This document shows, in pieces, positions 1-9,833 of a stretch of 64,000 bases of DNA. The notes beneath the pieces are model-generated. The model did no database searches and was not told the origin of the DNA. It worked only from the letters and a program-made list of their open reading frames with translations. How positions within the stretch are numbered: position 1 is the first letter of the stretch; each line of letters opens with the position of its first letter. The stretch is from Vallicoccus soli (GTDB taxonomy: Bacteria; Actinomycetota; Actinomycetes; Motilibacterales; Motilibacteraceae): positions 248,001 to 312,000 of the forward strand of contig NZ_QZEZ01000001.1 in the NCBI RefSeq assembly GCF_003594885.1, given 5' to 3'. The position numbers and the translations under genes are program-made.

Positions 1-835
1 GCTGCGCCCAGCGGTACGGCCCCCGCACGTGCGCGCCGCTGCCGGCGGCGGTGGTGGGCAGGACCGACGGGTCGAGGCTGCCGTGCACCTGCAGCACCGG
101 CAGCTCGACGGGGCGGCGCATCGCGTGGGCGTAGCGCAGGCCGTCGCTGCGCGCCACGGAGCGCACGGCCCAGCGGAAGGTCTCCAGCGCGCAGTGCGCG
201 GCCCCCGGGATCCGCAGCGCCGCGGCGTAGTAGTCCTCGGCCTCGCGGTCGGGGAACGCGCCCGGCCCGGACCAGGCGCGCAGCAGCCCGGCGACCGTCC
301 CCTCGGCGGCGAGGTGCCGCTCGGGCAGCACGGGCAGCTGGAAGCGCAGGGCCCCGCGGCTCGCCGCCATCTGCGCCGGGTCGGTGAGCAGGGCGGTGCG
401 CAGCCGCCGGGGGTGCGCCGCGGAGACCACGCACACCCGCGACACGACCTGCGGGTGCGCGACGGCGGCCGTCCAGGCGAGCAGCCCGCCCCACCCGTGG
501 CCCACGACCACGGCCCGCTCCACCCCCAGCGCGCGCACCACGCCGGCGACGTCGCCGACGAGGGTCGGGGGGTCGTACCCGCGCGGGGGCTTGTCGCTCG
601 CGCCGTAGCCGCGCAGGTCCACGGCCGCGGCCCGCCAGCCGGCCGCGGCGAGCGGCTCGAGCAGGTGCCGCCAGGCCCACCAGCACTCGGGGAAGCCGTG
701 CAGGAGCAGCACGAGCGGGCCCTCGCCCACCTCGGCGACGTGGAACCGGGCCCCGTTGGCGCTCACCATGCGGTGGCTCCAGGGGCCCGGCGTCAGGACG
801 CAGGACGCGTCCACGGGGGTGGGGCGGGCGGGCAC
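1..835 (-). CDS. alpha/beta hydrolase, epoxide-hydrolase-like, C-terminus cut by window edge
   Basis: About 278 codons are visible from a GTG start; the 3' end lies beyond base 1. The fold is recognisable: oxyanion-hole motif HGFPE near residue 45, then DLRGYGASDKPP, and a late acid in the segment VHGSLDP. The nucleophile elbow reads GHGWGG, with Gly (bases 495-497) where relatives carry Asp or Ser, so the usual covalent nucleophile seems absent. The start lies 3 bases beyond the stop of the upstream holin-like gene, so the two are probably cotranscribed. No classical ribosome site is obvious. The family is clear; the substrate and even catalytic competence are open. Confidence 0.75.
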   Translation of the reverse strand, partial: MPARPTPVDASCVLTPGPWSHRMVSANGARFHVAEVGEGPLVLLLHGFPECWWAWRHLLEPLAAAGWRAAAVDLRGYGASDKPPRGYDPPTLVGDVAGVVRALGVERAVVVGHGWGGLLAWTAAVAHPQVVSRVCVVSAAHPRRLRTALLTDPAQMAASRGALRFQLPVLPERHLAAEGTVAGLLRAWSGPGAFPDREAEDYYAAALRIPGAAHCALETFRWAVRSVARSDGLRYAHAMRRPVELPVLQVHGSLDPSVLPTTAAGSGAHVRGPYRWAQ

Positions 836-837
836 GC

Positions 838-1287
838 TCAGCGCCGCGCGCCGCCCCTGCCCGCGCCCTTGAGCACGGCGACCGTCTCCTTCGACGAGCG
901 CAGCGTGCGCTCGGGCGCCTTCACCTGCTTGACCTGGCGCAGCCCCACGAAGGCCACCGCACCGGCCACGAGGAGGTACACCCCGCCCACGACGAGGAAC
1001 GAGGCCCACGTCGGCAGGCCGAGCTCGACGAGGACGTACACCAGGCAGAACGAGAGCAGGACCGACGCGAGCAGCGCGACGACCCCGGCGACGGCGAACA
1101 TGCCCGCGCCGACGCCGGCGTGCTTGACGTCGTCCTTGAGCTCGGTCTTGGCCAGCTCGATCTCGTCGCGCACCAGGGCCGAGAGGTCGCGGCTGGCCGA
1201 GGCGACGAGGGCACCGAGGGTCGGGTCGTCCGGGCCCGGCCGGGCGCTGCTGCGGGCGGGGGTCGACGAGCCGTAGGTGGTGGCCAT
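838..1287 (-). CDS. Phage-holin-superfamily III (holin-X-like) membrane protein
   Basis: 149 residues. A charged N-terminal region with an amphipathic stretch (residues 25-55, including RDEIELAKTELKDD) is followed by two hydrophobic segments at about 58-82 and 88-115 and a basic tail. This is the layout of the actinobacterial holin-X family (PF07332 as I recall it), small membrane proteins found in chromosomes and not only in phages; their role is not firmly known. The ATG start is preceded by a GAGAGG-type ribosome site. It precedes the hydrolase gene and follows acs, separated from acs by a strong hairpin. No phage genes are nearby, so a lysis role is unlikely. Confidence 0.8.
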   Translation of the reverse strand: MATTYGSSTPARSSARPGPDDPTLGALVASASRDLSALVRDEIELAKTELKDDVKHAGVGAGMFAVAGVVALLASVLLSFCLVYVLVELGLPTWASFLVVGGVYLLVAGAVAFVGLRQVKQVKAPERTLRSSKETVAVLKGAGRGGARR

Positions 1288-1353
1288 CGTGGTCCTCTCG
1301 TGCGGACGGGCTGGTTCGGTCGCGGTGCGTCGGGCCGGAGCGTACGGGGGTCC

Positions 1354-1386
1354 GGCCCGGCCGGGCTCCCATGCCCCGGCCGGGCC
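1354..1386 (-). terminator. GC hairpin after acs
   Basis: Perfect 12-bp inverted repeat (GGCCCGGCCGGG, 1354-1365, with its complement at 1375-1386) and a 9-nt loop, about 40 bp past the acs stop and before the holin-like gene. There is no T-run, as is usual in high-GC actinobacteria. Confidence 0.6.
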
Positions 1387-1422
1387 GCGCCCAGTCCTGC
1401 TCCTGCTCCCTGCTGGTGCCGG

Positions 1423-3438
<2,016 letters not shown>

Positions 3439-3516
3439 CCTGCCTCCGCGACGAGGGTGGGCTGCTCTGCCGACTGCCTGCCTGCCGCACCCTAGCGAGC
3501 CGGGCCCCGGGCGACA

Positions 3517-3561
3517 CCCGCCCCGCCGCCCGGCCCGGGGACGGGCGGACGACGGGGCGGG
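3517..3561 (-). terminator. Two-part GC hairpin between actP and acs
   Basis: Nested inverted repeats: outer arms CCCGCCCCG (3517-3525) and its complement (3553-3561), inner arms CCGCCCG (3526-3532) and complement (3542-3548). It begins 25 bp after the actP stop and may end or attenuate that transcript before acs. Confidence 0.5.
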
Positions 3562-3585
3562 GTGGCGGTGCTCAGCGGGGGCGGG

Positions 3586-5223
3586 TCAGTGCACGACCGC
3601 CTTCTCGGCGCCGGCGCCGGTCAGCGCGCGGACCTCCATCTCGGCGGCCTTCTCCAGGTCGGGCCGCTCCTTGCTCGTGACGCTGCCGAGCCAGCCGAGG
3701 AAGAAGCCGAGCGGGATCGACACCAGGCCCGGGTTGTCCAGCGGGAACCACGAGAAGTCGATCGACGGGTCCGTGATCATCGACAGGCTCTTGCCGGTCA
3801 CCGGGTCCGCGGGCTTGCCCGAGACCACCGGCGAGAACGCGATGAGCAGCAGGCAGGACCCCAGGCCGCCGTAGATGCTCCACAGCGCGCCGCGGGTGTT
3901 GAACCGCTTCCAGAACAGCGAGTAGAGGATCGTCGGCAGGTTCGCCGACGCCGCCACCGCGAACGCCAGGGCGACGAGGAAGGCGATGTTCTGCCCGTTG
4001 GCCAGGATGCCGCCGACGATGGAGACCAGGCCGATGACCACCGCGGTGATGCGGGCGACCCGCACCTCGGACCCGGGCTCCGGCTCGCCGCGCTTCATGA
4101 CGTTCGCGTAGATGTCGTGCGCGAAGGACGCGCTCGCGGTGATCGTCAGGCCGGCGACGACGGCCAGGATCGTCGCGAAGGCGACGGCGGCGATGACGCC
4201 GAGCAGGATCGTCCCGCCGAGCTCGAACGCCAGCAGGGGGGCTGCCGAGTTGGCGCGGCCCGGCGCCGCCCGGATCGCCTCCGGCCCGACCAGCGCCGCC
4301 GCGCCGTACCCGAGGACGAGGGTGAACAGGTAGAAGAGGCCGATGAGCCAGATGGCCCACACGACGCTGCGGCGGGCCTCCTTGGCGGTCGGCACCGTGT
4401 AGAAGCGCATGAGGATGTGCGGCAGGCCGGCGGTCCCCAGGACCAGCGCGAGCGCCAGCGAGATGAAGTCGAGCTTGGTCGTGCCCGTGAGGCCGTACTG
4501 GTTGCCCGGGTCGAGCAGGCCCGGGTTGCCCGAGCGCTCCACCGCGTCGCCGAGCAGCGTGGACAGGTTGAACGAGGACTTGGCGAGCACCCACACCGTC
4601 ATGAGCCCGGCGCCGGCGATGAGCAGCGCCGCCTTGACGATCTGCACCCAGGTCGTGCCCTTCATGCCGCCGACGAGGACGTACACGATCATGAGCACGC
4701 CGACGACGGCGATGACGAGGCTCTGCCCGCCCCGGTCGTCGATCCCCAGCAGCAGCGCGACGAGGCCGCCGGCGCCCGCCATCTGCGCCAGCAGGTAGAA
4801 GAACGAGACGACCATCGTCGAGCTCGCGGCGGCCATGCGGACCGGCCGCTGGCGCAGCCGGAACGACAGGACGTCGGCCATGGTGAAGCGGCCGGTGTTG
4901 CGCAGCAGCTCGGCCACGAGGAGCAGGGCCACGAGCCAGGCGACGAGGAAGCCGATCGAGTAGAGGAAGCCGTCGTACCCGTTGAGGGCGATGGCGCCGG
5001 CGATGCCGAGGAACGAGGCCGCGGAGAGGTAGTCCCCGGCGATCGCCACGCCGTTCTGCGGGCCGGTGAAGGACCGCCCGCCGGCGAAGTAGTCCGCCGC
5101 CGTCGCGTTGTTGCGGCTCGCGCGGATGACGATCGCCAGCGTCACGACGACGAAGAGCAGGAAGATGCTGATGTTGACCGCGGGCTCGCCGACGGACTCG
5201 GCGGCCAGGACCTGCGCGCTCAC
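3586..5223 (-). CDS. actP: Cation/acetate symporter, sodium:solute symporter family
   Basis: 545 residues from a GTG start; many hydrophobic segments (about 13) as in SSS-family permeases. It probably imports acetate and other short carboxylates with a cation across the membrane. The start was placed at GTG 5223 because the GTGA there overlaps the stop of the DUF485 gene by 4 bp and because the first membrane segment (ISIFLLFVVVTLAIVI) follows; the open frame extends further upstream only as a shadow of DUF485. DUF485-actP-acs is the usual acetate-use cluster. The C-terminal tail is polar and ends near a hairpin. Confidence 0.93.
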   Translation of the reverse strand: MSAQVLAAESVGEPAVNISIFLLFVVVTLAIVIRASRNNATAADYFAGGRSFTGPQNGVAIAGDYLSAASFLGIAGAIALNGYDGFLYSIGFLVAWLVALLLVAELLRNTGRFTMADVLSFRLRQRPVRMAAASSTMVVSFFYLLAQMAGAGGLVALLLGIDDRGGQSLVIAVVGVLMIVYVLVGGMKGTTWVQIVKAALLIAGAGLMTVWVLAKSSFNLSTLLGDAVERSGNPGLLDPGNQYGLTGTTKLDFISLALALVLGTAGLPHILMRFYTVPTAKEARRSVVWAIWLIGLFYLFTLVLGYGAAALVGPEAIRAAPGRANSAAPLLAFELGGTILLGVIAAVAFATILAVVAGLTITASASFAHDIYANVMKRGEPEPGSEVRVARITAVVIGLVSIVGGILANGQNIAFLVALAFAVAASANLPTILYSLFWKRFNTRGALWSIYGGLGSCLLLIAFSPVVSGKPADPVTGKSLSMITDPSIDFSWFPLDNPGLVSIPLGFFLGWLGSVTSKERPDLEKAAEMEVRALTGAGAEKAVVH

Positions 5224-5567
5224 GCGTCCCCCTCGATGCGGCGGCGCAGGCGCTCGGCCTGCGGGTCGAGCCGGCGGTTCGCGAACCGGACGTAGAGCAT
5301 CGTGATCGCGAAGGTCGACACGAACTGGAGCAGGCCGAAGACCAGGCCCACGTTGATGTTGCCGACGACCTCGCGGCCCATGAAGCCGTGGGCGTAGTCG
5401 GCCAGGAGGACGTAGAGGAAGTACCAGGCCAGGAACAGCAGGGCCAGGGGGAAGACGAAGCTGCGGTGGGTCCTGCGCAGCTCGGCGAACTCGGGGGAGT
5501 CCTGCACCTCCCGGAAGGAGGCGCGGGCCGTCGGCGGCGGGCCGTCCGGCTCGTACGACGTGCTCAT
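5220..5567 (-). CDS. DUF485 domain membrane protein, ActP partner
   Basis: 115 residues with two membrane segments (about 39-61 and 73-95) and the conserved N-terminal part SPEFAELRRTHRSFVFP. The family (YjcH in E. coli) is almost always encoded directly upstream of an actP-type permease; the function is not established but is thought to support that transporter. The ATG follows a clear GAGGAG ribosome site with a spacing of 7. The stop overlaps the actP start. It is divergent from the Fic-like gene, with a 129-bp shared upstream region. Confidence 0.9.
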   Translation of the reverse strand: MSTSYEPDGPPPTARASFREVQDSPEFAELRRTHRSFVFPLALLFLAWYFLYVLLADYAHGFMGREVVGNINVGLVFGLLQFVSTFAITMLYVRFANRRLDPQAERLRRRIEGDA

Positions 5568-5683
5568 GGGGCAGCTCCTCGGCGTCGGGGGGCGCGGTCC
5601 GGGCGGGGCGGACCCGTGTGTCGCGGACCACAATGCACGCACCGGGCCCGTGCGCGGCAGAGGGCGCGCGGTGCCCGCGCGCC

Positions 5684-5697
5684 TAGGCTCGGGAGCG
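5684..5697 (+). promoter_or_regulatory. -10 box for a leaderless start
   Basis: TAGGCT at 5684-5689 ends 7 nt before the GTG of the Fic-like gene, so transcription probably begins at the start codon. No ribosome site is present. Confidence 0.5.
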
Positions 5698-6485
5698 TGC
5701 CCGACCCGCTCGCCGCGGTCGCCGCGCTCGACGGGGTGGACGCCGCCGTGGAGCGCAGCCGCGCCGCCCTCGACCCGCTCCTGCGCCACCGGGCCCTGCG
5801 CCGCTCGGGGGGCGTCGTCGCCGTCGAGGCCTCCCTGCGCGGCGCGCTCGCCGCCGCCGCCCTGCAGGACCCCGCGGTGCCCCACGACGACGCGGCGCTC
5901 GACGCGCTGCGCGCCCGGCTCCGCGAGGGCGCCGAGCCCGAGGGCGCGGCGCTGCGGGGGGCCGTACGGGTCGCCGCCGGGCTGGGAGCCCTGGTGCCGG
6001 TCTGGCGGCGGGCCCCGCTGCAGGCCCTCGCGCGCCTGCACGGGCTCGCCGCCGCCGACGCGCTGCCCGCCGCGGCGCTCGGCCGGCCGCGGACCTCGGC
6101 GCTCGACGGCGCCCCGCCGCCCGCCGAGGCCGCCGAGCGGCTGCAGGCCCTGGCGGCGCTCGTCGCCGCGCCGACGGGCGCGCCGGCCCTCGTCGTCGCG
6201 GCGGTCGTGCACGGCGAGCTCCTGGCGGTCCGCCCGTTCGCCTGGGGCGGCGCGCTCGTCGCCCTCGCCGCCGAGCGCCTGGTCCTCGCCGACCGGGGCC
6301 TGGACCCGCGCGGGGCCTGCGTCGTCGAGGCCGGCCACCTCGAGGCGGGGCGGGGGTACGCCGCCGCGGCCCGCGCCTACGCCGACGGGGACGTCGCCGG
6401 CTGGGTGCGCCACTGCGGGCGCGCCGTGGAGGTGGGCGCGCGCGAGGGGCTCGCGGTCTGCGAGGGCGTGGCGCGCGCCGGGTGA
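5697..6485 (+). CDS. Fic/DOC-like family protein with degenerate active site
   Basis: 262 residues, Ala/Leu/Arg-rich. The middle to C-terminal part (about residues 165-240) reads like a Fic domain: a beta-hairpin side followed by HGELLAVRPFAWGGALVAL. In true Fic AMP-transferases this loop is HPFxxGNGR; here the catalytic His is Arg and the GNGR part is GGAL, so AMP transfer is doubtful. Streptomyces and relatives carry similar proteins next to acs and HAD genes (recalled). The GTG start is supported by the -10 box 7 nt upstream. The function is unknown; it is convergent with the membrane-anchored gene 26 bp away. Confidence 0.6.
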   Translation: MPDPLAAVAALDGVDAAVERSRAALDPLLRHRALRRSGGVVAVEASLRGALAAAALQDPAVPHDDAALDALRARLREGAEPEGAALRGAVRVAAGLGALVPVWRRAPLQALARLHGLAAADALPAAALGRPRTSALDGAPPPAEAAERLQALAALVAAPTGAPALVVAAVVHGELLAVRPFAWGGALVALAAERLVLADRGLDPRGACVVEAGHLEAGRGYAAAARAYADGDVAGWVRHCGRAVEVGAREGLAVCEGVARAG

Positions 6486-6511
6486 GGCCCGCGGGTGCGG
6501 GGTGCGCGGCG

Positions 6512-7588
6512 TCAGCGCAGCTCGGGGCAGGCCCCCTCGATGGCGTGCAGCACGTCGCGCTGGAAGCGGAAGCCGAGGGAGGTCCAGGTGTTCGGCGTCG
6601 CCGCGAGGTCCAGCTCCTCGCCCCGCGGGACGACGTAGAGGCCCAGCCCGTCGGACAGCGGGGAGAAGTCGAGCTGGTCGCAGCTGGGCAGGGTCAGGAC
6701 GACCGGGACGTCCGCCGTGCGCCCGGCGGGCAGCACCGGGACCTCCTGCACGCCGGTGTCGGGGAGCGGCACCACGGTCGACCAGGGCGGCTCGACGCCG
6801 CGCAGCACGAGCTCCCGGTCGCCCCCGTTGGTCACGGCGAGCTCGAAGGCGAAGCGGCCGCGCCCGGGGGCCTCGCGCGGCCCCTGGTAGACGGCCTGCA
6901 CGGGCGCCTCCGCGCTGAGCCCGCCCTGGCAGAGCCCCAGGCTCCACGCGTTCACCAGACCGGCCGGCCCGGCGTCGAGGGGGACGTCGCGCACCTCGCC
7001 GTCACGGGTGCGCACGTCGAGGGCCACCCGCAGCTCGGCGTCGCCGAGCACCTCGGTGCAGTCCACCTCGCCCACGAGGCGCAGGGGGCGGTCGTCGCCC
7101 GGGGCGAGCTCGGTCGGGCCGTCCTGCACCCCCGTGACCCGCAGCCCGGGGGCGCCGGTGGCACGGGCGCCGACGACGTCCACCGGCAGGGGCCCCTCGT
7201 TGCGCAGCCGCAGCACCGCGACGACCCCCTCGTCCCGGCTGCTGCCGGGCACCAGGGCGTCGCCCCAGCCGGCCAGCTCGACGTCGGCGACGGCCTCGCG
7301 GGCCGCCTGCTCGCGGCCCTGCGCCCGCTCCCCGGCCACGCCGGCACCCAGCACGGCGCCCGCCGCGACCAGGGCGGTGCCGCGCAGGAGCCCCGTGCGG
7401 TGCTGCCGGGCCCAGGCGGCGCCCGCGCGCAGCCGGTCGCGCAGCGGCGGGGGCGGCGGGTCGCCCGCGCGCTCCTCGGGCAGCGCGTCGAGGTCGACCG
7501 CCCGCGCGGGCCCGGCGCCCGGCCCGCGGGCGGTGCGCAGGAGGCGGCCCTCGCCGTCGGGCCGGGTGTCCAGCTCCTCGACCGACAT
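6512..7588 (-). CDS. Membrane-anchored protein of unknown function
   Basis: 358 residues. A Pro/Arg-rich cytoplasmic N-terminus of about 65 residues is followed by one hydrophobic segment (about 68-90, GTALVAAGAVLGAGVAG) and a long extracytoplasmic part with repeated beta-strand-like stretches (VVAVLRLRNEGPLPVDV, FAFELAVTNGGDRELVL), which suggests two or three Ig-like or DUF4232-like sandwiches. Four Cys lie in the outer part and could pair. I do not recognise a named family. ATG 7588 overlaps the stop of the HAD gene by one base (TGATG) and has GAGGAGGGG before it, so the two are coupled. Confidence 0.7.
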   Translation of the reverse strand: MSVEELDTRPDGEGRLLRTARGPGAGPARAVDLDALPEERAGDPPPPPLRDRLRAGAAWARQHRTGLLRGTALVAAGAVLGAGVAGERAQGREQAAREAVADVELAGWGDALVPGSSRDEGVVAVLRLRNEGPLPVDVVGARATGAPGLRVTGVQDGPTELAPGDDRPLRLVGEVDCTEVLGDAELRVALDVRTRDGEVRDVPLDAGPAGLVNAWSLGLCQGGLSAEAPVQAVYQGPREAPGRGRFAFELAVTNGGDRELVLRGVEPPWSTVVPLPDTGVQEVPVLPAGRTADVPVVLTLPSCDQLDFSPLSDGLGLYVVPRGEELDLAATPNTWTSLGFRFQRDVLHAIEGACPELR

Positions 7589-8391
7589 CAGCCCCTCCTC
7601 CCGCGCCGGCGCGCGGCCCAGACCGCACCGGCCGTCGCCGCCCCGACCCCGACCGCCCCGACCGCGCCGACGGCCAGCGGGGCGGGCCGGGGCAGCAGCG
7701 GTACCGGGCGCTCGAACGCGAGCACCGGCCAGCCCCGCTCGCGGGCGGTGCGGCGCAGCGCGCGGTCCGGGTTCACCGCGTGCGGGTGGCCGACGGCCTC
7801 CAGCATCGGCAGGTCCGTGGCGGAGTCGCTGTACGCGTAGCTGGCCGCCAGGTCGTAGCCCTCCTGCGCGGCGAGGCGCCGCACCGCCCGGGCCTTCTCC
7901 GGGCCCTGCACCCACGTGCCCACCCGCCCGGTGTAGCGGCCGTCGACCACCTCGAGCGACGTCGCGACGCTCCGGTCGGCGCCGAGCAGGGCCGCCACCG
8001 GCCCGACGAGGTCCTCGCTCGACGCGCTGACGACGATGACGTCGCGCCCGGCCGCCCGGTGCTCGGCGACGAGCTGGACCGCCTCCTCGTGCACGAACGG
8101 CTCGACGGCCGTGCGCAGGGCGTCGGCGACGACCTCGCGGACCCGCTCGACCTCCCAGCCCGCGACGAGGGGGACCAGGGCGGCCTGGACGCGGCGCACC
8201 TGCTCGTCGTCGGCGCCGAGCGCGCGGTGGGCGGCGTGGGCGTACGCGCTGCGCAGCAGCCCGGCCCGGGTCAGGAGGCCGCCGGAGTAGAGGGGGCGGC
8301 TGAACGCGACGGTGCTCGACCGGGCGATGACCGTCCGGTCGAGGTCGAAGAACGCGGCGGCGCGGGGCGCCGCCGGCTCACCCGCGCTCAC
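7588..8391 (-). CDS. HAD-IB family phosphatase with C-terminal membrane segment
   Basis: 267 residues. HAD motif I FFDLDRTVIARSS at residues 15-27, motif II VVSASSEDLV near 120, a motif III lysine (GPEKARAV), and motif IV DSATDLPML near 190 are all intact, so it should be an active phosphoserine-phosphatase-like enzyme; known relatives act on small phosphomonoesters or lysophosphatidic acid. A hydrophobic Ala/Gly/Val stretch at about 240-260 and an Arg tail could anchor it to the membrane. The GTG at 8391 is the third of three GTGs created by a 10-bp repeat. It is divergent from the ssd/tad cluster. Confidence 0.85.
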   Translation of the reverse strand: MSAGEPAAPRAAAFFDLDRTVIARSSTVAFSRPLYSGGLLTRAGLLRSAYAHAAHRALGADDEQVRRVQAALVPLVAGWEVERVREVVADALRTAVEPFVHEEAVQLVAEHRAAGRDVIVVSASSEDLVGPVAALLGADRSVATSLEVVDGRYTGRVGTWVQGPEKARAVRRLAAQEGYDLAASYAYSDSATDLPMLEAVGHPHAVNPDRALRRTARERGWPVLAFERPVPLLPRPAPLAVGAVGAVGVGAATAGAVWAARRRGRRG

Positions 8392-8411
8392 CCGCGCTCA
8401 CCCGCGCTCAC
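8378..8411 (-). repeat. Three 10-bp repeats carrying GTG start codons
   Basis: On the minus strand GTGAGCGCGG is repeated at 8411-8402, 8401-8392 and 8391-8382, followed by a partial copy. The first copy opens a 7-codon frame whose TGA (8390-8388) overlaps the HAD gene start as GTGA. The second opens a frame that stops at 8378 inside the HAD gene. A -10-like TATGCT lies at 8427-8422. Confidence 0.75.
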
Positions 8412-8746
8412 CCACGTCGCGAGCATAGGCGCAGGTCGCGCGGCGTGGCGCGGCCCGACGGGTTTGCGCTCGGGGTCACCCGGGTGGAGCATGGTCATGA
8501 CGCCGAGGGAGCGCCGGTCGCTCCCGCCGAGGCGCGCTGGACCCGGCCCGATCCCTCCCCCCCGGGTCGGACCGCAGACGGCCCCCGCCCTCCCCCCTGG
8601 CGGGGGCCGTCGCACGTCCGCGACCCGCCCGCCCGTCGTCCACAGGGGCCGACGCGCCCGCCCGTCCACAGCCGTCCGCCCCCGGCGGAGCGGCCGCGGC
8701 CGGCACCGCAGCACCCTCGCACCTCCGTCCCGACCCGGAGGTGCCC
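8412..8746. other. 335-bp divergent region between HAD gene and ssd
   Basis: No convincing gene. It holds a minus-strand -10-like TATGCT (8427-8422), a 7-bp hairpin (8507-8525), a strong 12-bp hairpin with arms ACGGCCCCCGCC (8578-8589) and its complement (8599-8610), a pair of DnaA-box-like sites (8636-8671), and the GGAGG ribosome site of ssd at 8737-8741. The 12-bp hairpin could be a terminator or a leader structure for ssd. Confidence 0.6.
8636..8671 (+). promoter_or_regulatory. Pair of DnaA-box-like direct repeats upstream of ssd
   Basis: GTCCACAG occurs at 8638-8645 and 8664-8671, 26 bp apart. With the two preceding bases they read TCGTCCACA and CCGTCCACA, fitting the mycobacterial DnaA box (Y-Y-G-TCCACA) as I recall it. 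The same pair with the same spacing recurs upstream of the pilin gene. Confidence 0.45.
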
Positions 8747-9832
8747 GTGCCCAGCCCGCCCGTCCCGCGCCCGCTCCTCGCCACCGCCGACCCCGACGTG
8801 CTGGACGCCGCGCTGCGGGTGTGCGCCGCGGTGGGGGTCGAGCCGCTCGTGGCGCACGACCCGGCCGCCGCGCGCCGCGCGTGGTCGGGAGCCCTGCTCG
8901 TCCTCGTGGGGGCCGACCTCGCGCCCGCCCTCGTGGACCCGCCGCCCCGGCGCCGCCCCGACGTGGCGCTCGTCGCCACGGACCTCGACGACGCGCGGGT
9001 GTGGGCGCTCGGGGTCGCGCTCGGCGCCGAGCGGGTCGTGCTGCCCGGCGACGCCGACGCCGAGGCGTGGCTCGTCGAGCACCTGTCCCGCGGCCTCGCG
9101 GACGCCGCCCTCGGGTCCCGCCCGCCGGCGCCGGTCGTGGGCGTCGTCGCCGGCTGCGGCGGTGCCGGGGCCAGCACGCTGGCCGTCGCGCTCGCGGTGA
9201 CCGCCGCCCGCCAGGGCGGTGCGCCGTTCCTCCTCGACGCCGACCCCTGGGGCTGCGGCCTCGACCTGCTCGTCGGGGCCGACCTGTGCCCGGGCCCGCG
9301 GTGGCCCGACCTCGCGCACGCGCGCGGCCGGCTCGACCCGGCCGCGCTGCAGGGCGCGCTGCCGGGGGCGGGCGGTGTCAGCGTGCTGGCCTGCCGCGAC
9401 GCCGGCGACGTCCCGCCGGAGGCGCTGGCCTCGGTCGTCGACGCCGCGCGCCTGTCCTCGGACCTCGTGGTGGTCGACGTGGCGCGGCGCCCCGGCGCCC
9501 TCGCCGAGGTCCTGCTGCCGCGCTGCGACGCCGCGCTGCTCGTCGTGCCGTCCGACCTGCGCCGGGTGGGCGCCGCGGAGCGGGTCCTCGGGGCCGTCGG
9601 CGCCCTGCCGCCCTGGACCGGCGCCGTCGTGCGCCGGACCGCGCAGTCGGACCTGCGGGCGGAGGAGGTGGCCACCTGGCTCGGCCTGCCGCTCGCCGGC
9701 GCGATGGACGAGGACGCCGAGCTGGCGCCCGCCCTGCGCACCGGTCGGGCCCCGGGGTCGTGGGACCGCGGTCCCCTCCCGGCCTTCTGCCGCGGCTTCC
9801 TCGGTGACTGGGCCCGGCGGGCGGCGGGCTGA
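8747..9832 (+). CDS. ssd: Septum-site-determining protein Ssd / CpaE-like ATPase
   Basis: 361 residues, MinD/ParA superfamily. An N-terminal receiver-like region (about 1-120) is followed by a P-loop-like CGGAGASTLA near residue 145, in which the usual GK(S/T) lysine is missing, as is typical of this family; then LLDADPWGCGLD and VVVDVARRPG. Relatives (Rv3660c) head the actinobacterial Tad locus, link pilus assembly to a cell position and affect septation. GTG 8747 is preferred over GTG 8741 because GGAGG at 8737-8741 then has a 5-nt spacing. The tadA start lies one base after its stop. Confidence 0.88.
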   Translation: MPSPPVPRPLLATADPDVLDAALRVCAAVGVEPLVAHDPAAARRAWSGALLVLVGADLAPALVDPPPRRRPDVALVATDLDDARVWALGVALGAERVVLPGDADAEAWLVEHLSRGLADAALGSRPPAPVVGVVAGCGGAGASTLAVALAVTAARQGGAPFLLDADPWGCGLDLLVGADLCPGPRWPDLAHARGRLDPAALQGALPGAGGVSVLACRDAGDVPPEALASVVDAARLSSDLVVVDVARRPGALAEVLLPRCDAALLVVPSDLRRVGAAERVLGAVGALPPWTGAVVRRTAQSDLRAEEVATWLGLPLAGAMDEDAELAPALRTGRAPGSWDRGPLPAFCRGFLGDWARRAAG

Positions 9833-9833
9833 C

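Noticed and set aside
838-1287. Prophage remnant, based on the holin-like gene
   Set aside because: No endolysin, capsid, integrase or att repeats; this holin-like family is a normal chromosomal gene in actinobacteria.
3586-5631. 681-residue version of ActP
   Set aside because: The first 136 residues are an out-of-frame reading of the DUF485 gene.
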